DNA from: DATDAH01 sp036525535
GTDB taxonomy: Bacteria > Actinomycetota > Acidimicrobiia > Acidimicrobiales > DATDAH01
Length of the DNA: 11,399 bases
Direction of reading: 5' to 3'
Assembly: GCA_036525535.1 (NCBI GenBank)
Contig: DATDAH010000087.1
Location: 1 to 11,399, forward strand
A program made the translations under genes and the position numbers. The notes below the pieces were generated by a model. That model made no database searches. It was given only the letters and a program-made list of their open reading frames with translations, and was not told the DNA's origin. Shown here piece by piece: positions 5,592 to 11,399 of this stretch (its first letter is position 1; every line of letters starts with the position of its first letter).

Positions 5592-6857
5592 ATGACCACG
5601 ATGACCGCCCTGCCGGTGGTGCGCGCCCAGGACGAGCGCCGGGCCCGGTTGCGGGCCATGAAACAGCGCGCCACCGCGCTCCTCGCGCTGGCCACGGTGG
5701 TGTTCCTGGTGGTGACGGTCTGGGGCGGTGACACCGGGGCCGCCGGGTACATCCAGGCCACCGCCGAAGCGGCCATGGTCGGCGGCCTGGCCGACTGGTT
5801 CGCCGTGACCGCCCTGTTCCGCCATCCCCTCGGCATCCCGATCCCGCACACCGCGATCGTGGTGGCCCGCAAGGACCAGTTCGGCGAGACGCTGGGCGAG
5901 TTCATCCAGGACGCCTTCGTGAACCCCGAGGTCATCATCAGCCGGATCCAGGCGGCCCGGATCGGGCCCCGGCTGGCGACGTGGCTGCAGGATCCCGCCA
6001 ACGCCGATCGACTGGCCGGCGACGTGCTCGACGCCGCGGTGCAGGTCTCGGACCTCGTCGACGACGAGGGCGTCCAGCAGGTGCTGCACGGAGCGGTCCG
6101 CACCCGGGTGGAGACGGTGCCCGCCGCGCCCGTGGCCGGCCGGGCCCTGGAGTTCCTCATCCGCGACGGTCGCCACCAGCAGGCCCTCGACGCGGTGCTG
6201 CGGGAGGTCGACCGGTTCATCGACGAGCACCGCGACGACCTCCGGGCCCAGCTCGGCGCGGCCTCGCCGTGGTGGTTGCCGGGCGCGGCGGAGGACCGGC
6301 TCTTCGAGCGCCTGGTCGAGGGGGTGCGCACGGTGGTGCAGGCCATGCTCGACGACCGAGACCACCAGTTCCGACAGCGCTTCGAGTCCCGGCTGGCCGA
6401 ACTGGCCCATGACCTGCAGACGTCACCGGAGCTGCGGGCCCGGGGCGAGCAGCTCAAGGCGGACCTCCTGGCCCAGCCCGAGATCGGTGACTGGGTCGGC
6501 TCGCTCTGGTCGGACGTGAAGGCCCACCTCCGCGAGCAGGCCACCCTGCCCGACGGCGACCTGCGCCAACGCCTGGCCGAGGTGGCGACGGCCGTCGGCC
6601 ATCGCCTGGAGGACCCCGTCCTCGCCCAGCGGGTGGACGACGCGCTGGCCACGGCGGTGACCTACGTGGTCGAGCGCTTCGAGGGTGAGATCGTGACGCT
6701 GGTCAGCGGCACCATCGAACGGTGGGACTCGGCGGAGACGGCGGACCGCCTCGAGCTGCTCCTCGGCCCCGACCTCCAGTTCATCCGCATCAACGGGACC
6801 GTGGTCGGGGCCATGGCCGGCCTCGGCCTGCACGCCGTGGCCCAGCTCCTGGGCTGA
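5592..6857 (+). CDS. DUF445 family membrane protein
   Basis: This is a 421-residue protein that matches DUF445 over its whole length. A basic N-terminus leads to a membrane helix at about 27-44. Next is the family hallmark GGLADWFAVTALFRHPLG at 64-81, with IPIPHTAIV after it. A long, charged, helical middle section follows (about 95-385). The closing segment is FIRINGTVVGAMAGL at 397-411, which forms a second membrane helix. The family is widespread, and its molecular role is not established; members sit in the inner membrane with a large helical soluble part. ATG at 5592 has GAGAGGG just upstream. Another ATG three codons later (5601) is possible. It is divergent from the hydrolase gene and convergent with the FtsX-type gene, so it is probably transcribed alone. 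Confidence 0.92.
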   Translation: MTTMTALPVVRAQDERRARLRAMKQRATALLALATVVFLVVTVWGGDTGAAGYIQATAEAAMVGGLADWFAVTALFRHPLGIPIPHTAIVVARKDQFGETLGEFIQDAFVNPEVIISRIQAARIGPRLATWLQDPANADRLAGDVLDAAVQVSDLVDDEGVQQVLHGAVRTRVETVPAAPVAGRALEFLIRDGRHQQALDAVLREVDRFIDEHRDDLRAQLGAASPWWLPGAAEDRLFERLVEGVRTVVQAMLDDRDHQFRQRFESRLAELAHDLQTSPELRARGEQLKADLLAQPEIGDWVGSLWSDVKAHLREQATLPDGDLRQRLAEVATAVGHRLEDPVLAQRVDDALATAVTYVVERFEGEIVTLVSGTIERWDSAETADRLELLLGPDLQFIRINGTVVGAMAGLGLHAVAQLLG

Positions 6858-6873
6858 CCGAGCATCGGCTCAG
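6854..6873. terminator. Hairpin across the DUF445/FtsX stop codons
   Basis: CTGACCGA (6854-6861), loop GCA, TCGG, a bulged C at 6869 and TCAG (6870-6873) form an eight-base-pair stem. It contains both stop codons of the convergent genes. A second five-pair hairpin, CCCAG-CTC-CTGGG, lies directly before it at 6841-6853. No T-run is present on either strand, so at best it is a terminator without a U-tract. Confidence 0.35.
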
Positions 6874-9251
6874 GGCGCCCGCAGGGTGGGGCCGGGGCGC
6901 TCCGGGACCGCGGCCCGGGCGACGGCGACGCCGACCACCGCGAGGAGAACGACGACGGCGGCCCCGACCGCCACGATGCCGACGACGGGGACGATCACCG
7001 TCGGGACGACCCGGAGGGCATCGGCCACCGATCGCCACATCAGGCGGCCCAGGCCAGCACCCACGACGAGGCCCAGGACGAGGCCCAGGGTGCCGACCGT
7101 GCCCGCCTCACCGACGAGCACGGCGATCGCCTGGCGCCGGGTGAAGCCGAGCGCCCGGGTGATCGCGAGGTCGCGCCGCCGATGCCGACCGGTGATGACC
7201 ATCGTGTGGCCGGCCGTGGCCAGGCCGATGAGGATGAAGAAGCCGCCGAGTGCGATCGGCACGCCTCGGACACCGCTGAGGTTGAGGACCTCGGCCGTGG
7301 GCCGCGGCGCCTCGACCTCGGCGAACCGGTCCGCCAAGTCGGCTCGGGCGGCGGCCACGTCCACCCCGTTGGCCCAGGTCAGCAGGAACCCCGCGTCGCT
7401 CACGTCGGCGTGCAGGTCCTCAGCCGCCTCCGGAACGACCACGAAGTGGCCCAGGCCGGTGCCGGTGAGCACGCCGACCACCTCGAGCGCGGCGTCCTCA
7501 CTGAGGTCGGGCGTGCGCAGGACGTCACCCAGGTCCGGGCCCGGGCCGTCCAGGCTGTTCGGGTCGACGGCGATCTCGTCCCTGGCGGTCGGCAGGCGCC
7601 CGGCGAGGAGGGTGGGGGAGACGTCACCCTCGAGGTGCTCGACGGCGAGGCCGCCGATGCGCTGGTCCCCTCCGAACGAGATCTCGAAGATCCGGTACTC
7701 GGACAAGCCGCTCACCCGGTCGTCGGCGGCCAGGAGCGGCCCCTCCTCGTCAGCGATCGCCTCGCCATCCGCTTGGAGGACGATGTCCTCGTCCCAGCCG
7801 AAGCCGTAGAGCGCCGGAGTCGCGACCAGGTGGTCGAGGCTGGCGGCGAAGGTGGCCACGGCCACAACTCCGATCAGGGCAAGGGCGGCCACGGCGACGG
7901 GCCACGCCGCCCGGGCCCCTGCGGTGCGAGCCCCCATGGACAGGGCCGCGGCCCGATACCAACGCCCCGGCAACGCGAGGCGTTCGGGCGGGGGCGGCGT
8001 GGGCCGGGTGGCACGGCGACCGGCTGCGACGGACTGCAGGCCGATGGCGACGAGGAGGGCGAGGGCGCCCGCGACGGTGACGAGCGGGTCGAGCTCCGGG
8101 CCGCGGTCGACCTCAATGCGATCGGTCAGGCCGAAGCGGGCGAGAGGCGTGGCCGCGACGGCCAGGGGAACGGCAACGACCACGCCGATGAGGACCGAGC
8201 CGATCGCCGGGAGGACGGCGGCCAGGATCCGTTCCCGGCGGGTGAGCCCCAACGCCTCGAGCGCTCGGTCGTCCGCACTGGCCGCGGCGGCGGTCATCCG
8301 GGCCGACGCCTGGCCGACGGCGAACACGGAGGCGACCACTGCGCCGAGGGCGAAGAGGGTCAGGGCCAGCGTCTCGACGTGGAGGGTGTCCGCCGCTGAG
8401 GCGAAGACGTCTGGTCGCGACTGGCTGAAGGTGGTGTCGATCTCCCGCCCGAAGACCCGGGTCAGGCCGTCCAGGAACCGGTCGGCGTCGTCGGCGCCGC
8501 CGTGCAGCCTGGCCCGGAGCAGCAGCCGGAACACGCCCATCCCGGCGCGGGTCTCCTCCGTGAGTCGGTCGAGGTGCTCGGTGCCCTGGGCTCGCCATCC
8601 CGCGGCCGACAGGACGACCACGCCGAATCGGCCCTGGTTGTCCGACGTGACCTCCTCCAGGGAGCGCACGAGGCCCACGATCTCCACGGTGAAGCGGGGC
8701 CCGTCCGGTTCGACCGATGCCGGGTCGACGAACAAGGCGTCGACCTGGTCCTGGCCGAACGACTCCAGCGTCAGGCGGTCACCCACCGACACGCCGAGCC
8801 GGTCGGCCAGCCCGGGGTCGAGCGCGGCCTCGTCGGCGCGATCCGGGCGGGGACTCCGGCCCCGCACCACTTGGAGGCGGTCCATCGTCACGCCCGCCCG
8901 CTCGTCGAGCGGGGCCAGCCCCGCCAGGTCGATGCCCGCCCGAAGGTCGGTCCCGGCGGGCCGGAGCGCCGTGAACGCGACCGCGCTGAGCTGCGCCACC
9001 TCCGGCAGCGCGGCGGCCGCCGCCACGCGCTCGTCGTCGAGCGAGCCGACGTCGAGGGCGACATCGGCCACCTCCTCGTCGGCCAATGCCCGGTCCAGGG
9101 CTGAGGCGGACCGGCGGGCACCCGCGAATGCGGCCAGCGTCACCGTCGCGCCCAGGACGGTGATGGCCACGATGGCGAGGACGGCCGAGGCCCGGCCCCG
9201 GGCGTGGCTCGCCGCCACCCGGTTGACTGCGGAGTTGACGGCTCCGGGCAC
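6870..9251 (-). CDS. FtsX-type ABC transporter permease (two FtsX modules)
   Basis: This is a 793-residue inner-membrane permease of the MacB/LolC/FtsX type. An N-terminal membrane helix at about 21-44 is followed by a large outside domain (about 50-285). The first FtsX core covers about 293-412, with the cytoplasmic motif EALGLTRRERI at 332-342. A second leading helix lies at about 450-470, and a second outside domain at about 475-655. The second FtsX core covers about 663-781, with the matching RALGFTRRQAI at 699-709. Proteins of this group usually work with a cytoplasmic ATPase and use mechanical movement to export or extract lipids, peptides or other molecules; the substrate is unknown. 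No ATPase gene adjoins it here. The start is GTG at 9251, chosen because the first helix begins soon after. There is no clear ribosome site, and GTG at codon 12 is an alternative. It is divergent from the MMPL gene across 110 bases. Confidence 0.88.
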   Translation of the reverse strand: MPGAVNSAVNRVAASHARGRASAVLAIVAITVLGATVTLAAFAGARRSASALDRALADEEVADVALDVGSLDDERVAAAAALPEVAQLSAVAFTALRPAGTDLRAGIDLAGLAPLDERAGVTMDRLQVVRGRSPRPDRADEAALDPGLADRLGVSVGDRLTLESFGQDQVDALFVDPASVEPDGPRFTVEIVGLVRSLEEVTSDNQGRFGVVVLSAAGWRAQGTEHLDRLTEETRAGMGVFRLLLRARLHGGADDADRFLDGLTRVFGREIDTTFSQSRPDVFASAADTLHVETLALTLFALGAVVASVFAVGQASARMTAAAASADDRALEALGLTRRERILAAVLPAIGSVLIGVVVAVPLAVAATPLARFGLTDRIEVDRGPELDPLVTVAGALALLVAIGLQSVAAGRRATRPTPPPPERLALPGRWYRAAALSMGARTAGARAAWPVAVAALALIGVVAVATFAASLDHLVATPALYGFGWDEDIVLQADGEAIADEEGPLLAADDRVSGLSEYRIFEISFGGDQRIGGLAVEHLEGDVSPTLLAGRLPTARDEIAVDPNSLDGPGPDLGDVLRTPDLSEDAALEVVGVLTGTGLGHFVVVPEAAEDLHADVSDAGFLLTWANGVDVAAARADLADRFAEVEAPRPTAEVLNLSGVRGVPIALGGFFILIGLATAGHTMVITGRHRRRDLAITRALGFTRRQAIAVLVGEAGTVGTLGLVLGLVVGAGLGRLMWRSVADALRVVPTVIVPVVGIVAVGAAVVVLLAVVGVAVARAAVPERPGPTLRAP

Positions 9252-9351
9252 GGTCGCAGTTCACCACGTCGACTCGTTGTTCCGGCGACCGATGAATTTC
9301 CTTGGGTTGCCCGGTCGAAGCGGATAGGAAGAGTCGTCGTCCGCCCCCCTC

Positions 9352-9356
9352 GGAGG
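9352..9356 (+). promoter_or_regulatory. Strong ribosome binding site of the MMPL gene
   Basis: GGAGG lies five bases before the GTG at 9362. This is the best ribosome site in the window after the one at the left edge, and it fixes the start of the transporter gene. The rest of the divergent gap (9252-9361) shows only a poor TTGGGT/TAGGAA pair (9302-9307 and 9325-9330, 17 bases apart) as a possible promoter. Confidence 0.7.
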
Positions 9357-9361
9357 TCTCC

Positions 9362-11399
9362 GTGTTCGCTCGTCTCGGTCCCTGGTGTCACGACCGCCGC
9401 TGGTTCGTACTCATCGGGTGGGTCCTCGCCCTGTTCGTCCTGAACGGCATCGCGGGCGGTGTCGGCAGCGCGTTCCGCGATGACCTCAACCTCCCCGACG
9501 TGGAGTCCCGCGACGGCTTCGACCTGCTCGACGAGCAGTTCGGGGGCCAGGGAACCGGGTACACGGGCACGATCGTCTTCCGGGCCGAACAGGGCGTGGA
9601 CGATCCCGAGGTCCAGGAGCAGATGCAGGAGCTCTTCGACCTGGTCGCCGGCCTCGACGACGTGGCCCGGGTCGACAGCCCCTACGCCGAGGGCGGCGAG
9701 GAGCTCATCTCCTCCGAGGGGCCGGAGGCGGGCCTGATCGCCTACGCCAATGTCGAGCTGCCCGAGGAGAGTGACTTCACCCGCGCCGCGGAGATCCGGG
9801 ACACGATCCTGGAGCAGTCGCCCGAGATCGACGGCCTGACCATCGAGCTGGGCGGGTTCATCTTCGCCGACTTCGAGGAGCCGACCGCCGAGCTGCTGGG
9901 CCTGGCGTTCGCCATCGTCATCCTGATCGTCGCCTTCGGGTCGGTGCTGGCCATGGGCCTGCCCATCGGTGTGGCCCTCGTCGGCATCGGTCTCGGCTCG
10001 GCCCTGACGACTTTGCTCAGCCACGTCATCACGATCCCCGAGTTCGCCCCGTTCATCGGCGTCATGATCGGCCTCGGCGTGGGCATCGACTACGCCCTGC
10101 TCATCATCACCCGGTATCGAGAACAGCTCCACGCCGGCCAGGACGTACGGACGTCGATCAGCATCGCCATGGACACCGCCGGGCGCTCGGTCCTCTTCGC
10201 GGGGATGACCGTGGTCATCTCGTTGCTGGGCATGCTGCTCATGGGCGTGCCCTTCGTCCAGGGCCTGGCCGTGAGCGCCTCGGTCACCGTCGCCCTCACG
10301 GTCGTGGCCTCCCTCACGCTGCTCCCCGCCCTCATCGGGTTCGCGGGCGAGCGCATCGAGCTCACCCGCCGCCGGGGCCTGATCGCCGCCGGCTTCCTGG
10401 CGCTCGGCCTGGTGGGGGCCGGACTCGGGTTCTCACCCCTGCTCATCGGCTTCCCGATCGCGGTGGCGGTGCTGCTGCTGGGCATCTGGGTGCCGTACCT
10501 GAAGGCGGAGGTGCCCCACCGTGCGCCGAAGCCACGGCGGGAGACGGTGGCCTACCGCTGGAGCCGGATCATCCAGCATCGGCCGTGGCCTGCGGCTCTG
10601 GTCGGCACGGCGATCCTCTTGGTGCTGGCGGCGCCCGTACTCGGGCTGCGCCTCGGCTTCTCCGACGAGAGCAACTTCCCCGAGGACACCACCACCCGGC
10701 AGGCCTACGACCTGCTGGTCGACGGCTTCGGTGAGGGCTTCAACGGCCCGTTCCTGCTCGTAGCCGACGTCGGCGAGGGCGCCGACGTCGAGGCGCTCGG
10801 CGCCGTCACCGACGCAGTGGCGGCCGACCCGGAGGTCGTCTTCGTCTCGCCGCCGGTGCCCAACGACCCGGAGAACCCCACCGCGGTCCTCTGGAACGTG
10901 GTGCCCTCCTCGGGCCCCCAGGAGGAGGCCACCACCGAACTGGTCAATCGTCTCCGCGACGACGTCCTCCCCCCGGCCGAGGACGCCACCGGCACCGAGG
11001 TGCTGGTCACCGGGGCGACGCCGATCAACGTGGACTTCGCCGAGTTCCTCCAGGGCCGCCTGCCGTACTTCTTCGGCGCCGTGCTGGTGCTGTCCTTCCT
11101 GCTCCTGATGGTGGTGTTCCGGTCCCTGCTGGTCCCGCTGAAGGCCGTGATCATGAACCTGCTGTCGATCGGGGCCGCTTACGGCATCGTGGTCGCGCTC
11201 TTCCAGTGGGGCTGGCTGAGCGACATCACCGGCGTGCAGCCGGCTCCCATCGAGCCATGGGCACCGATGATGCTGTTCGCCGTCACCTTCGGCCTGTCGA
11301 TGGACTACGAGGTGTTCTTGCTCTCGCGGGTGCGCGAGGAGTGGCACCGCAGCGGCGACAGCCGCACCTCGGTGGCCGACGGCTTGGCCGCCACCGCCA
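9362..11399 (+). CDS. MMPL/RND-family transporter, 3' end outside window
   Basis: The frame from GTG 9362 is open to the window edge, giving 679 residues. The protein is an RND-superfamily MMPL transporter of the inner membrane, probably driven by protons. The first membrane helix is at about 14-36. A first outside domain (about 37-177) is followed by a helix cluster (about 178-326). A second half begins with a helix at about 408-427, an outside domain (about 430-565) and helices from about 567. Both proton-relay motifs are kept: GIDY at 241-244 (Asp243, Tyr244) and LSMDYEV at 645-651 (Asp648, Tyr649). These correspond to the paired Asp-Tyr residues known in mycobacterial MmpL3. Two added hydrophobic stretches at about 341-357 and 360-380 lie in the central loop, which is usually short. 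The substrate is unknown; lipids or hydrophobic compounds are typical. Perhaps 50-100 residues are missing on the right. No TetR-type regulator is adjacent. Confidence 0.93.
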   Translation, partial: MFARLGPWCHDRRWFVLIGWVLALFVLNGIAGGVGSAFRDDLNLPDVESRDGFDLLDEQFGGQGTGYTGTIVFRAEQGVDDPEVQEQMQELFDLVAGLDDVARVDSPYAEGGEELISSEGPEAGLIAYANVELPEESDFTRAAEIRDTILEQSPEIDGLTIELGGFIFADFEEPTAELLGLAFAIVILIVAFGSVLAMGLPIGVALVGIGLGSALTTLLSHVITIPEFAPFIGVMIGLGVGIDYALLIITRYREQLHAGQDVRTSISIAMDTAGRSVLFAGMTVVISLLGMLLMGVPFVQGLAVSASVTVALTVVASLTLLPALIGFAGERIELTRRRGLIAAGFLALGLVGAGLGFSPLLIGFPIAVAVLLLGIWVPYLKAEVPHRAPKPRRETVAYRWSRIIQHRPWPAALVGTAILLVLAAPVLGLRLGFSDESNFPEDTTTRQAYDLLVDGFGEGFNGPFLLVADVGEGADVEALGAVTDAVAADPEVVFVSPPVPNDPENPTAVLWNVVPSSGPQEEATTELVNRLRDDVLPPAEDATGTEVLVTGATPINVDFAEFLQGRLPYFFGAVLVLSFLLLMVVFRSLLVPLKAVIMNLLSIGAAYGIVVALFQWGWLSDITGVQPAPIEPWAPMMLFAVTFGLSMDYEVFLLSRVREEWHRSGDSRTSVADGLAATA

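Noticed and set aside
5525..6652. Upstream extension of the hydrolase frame on the minus strand (total 677 codons)
   Set aside because: It is antisense to DUF445 and rich in Arg and Ser; the hydrolase fold starts at 5524.
7182..9327. Long plus-strand frames opposite the FtsX-type gene
   Set aside because: They are antisense to a permease with clear helices and motifs, and their products are low-complexity shadows.
9140..11347. Long minus-strand frames opposite the MMPL gene
   Set aside because: They are antisense to a gene with both proton-relay motifs and a strong ribosome site; the products are His/Asp/Gly-rich shadows.

Overview
The window is high-GC DNA (about 70% by eye). It holds nine recognisable protein genes, a possible tenth start at the left edge, and almost no non-coding sequence. 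GTG starts, MEDS/HATPase anti-sigma proteins, GAF-ANTAR proteins and SpoIIE-type phosphatases all suggest an actinobacterium. The class Acidimicrobiia is a reasonable guess, but it is inferred from style and not proven. No tRNA, rRNA, CRISPR array, insertion sequence or other transfer mark was seen.

The left part (1-4611) is a regulatory block built from partner-switching (RsbU/RsbV/RsbW-like) parts. On the minus strand lie a small HATPase anti-sigma-type protein that runs off the left edge and a MEDS-HATPase protein. Divergent from these, on the plus strand, are a PAS-GAF-SpoIIE (PP2C) phosphatase, a GAF-ANTAR RNA-binding protein and a STAS anti-anti-sigma factor. The expected logic is this: the sensor phosphatase dephosphorylates the STAS protein, the STAS protein titrates an anti-sigma kinase, and a sigma factor encoded elsewhere is freed. 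The ANTAR protein would add transcription antitermination as a second output. No sigma factor gene is in the window.

The middle part (4619-6857) has an alpha/beta hydrolase (minus) convergent with the STAS gene. It is divergent from a DUF445 membrane protein (plus). Their 67-bp shared upstream region holds a 9-bp direct repeat at 20-bp spacing and a plausible promoter that would make the hydrolase mRNA leaderless.

The right part (6870-11399) has a two-module FtsX-type ABC permease (minus) with no ATPase beside it. It is divergent from a large MMPL/RND-type transporter (plus) that is cut by the right edge. The transporter keeps both Asp-Tyr pairs of the family and seems to carry an extra membrane hairpin in its central loop. 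The two convergent junctions (STAS/hydrolase and DUF445/FtsX) are only 7 and 12 bp long, and each can form a small hairpin across both stop codons.
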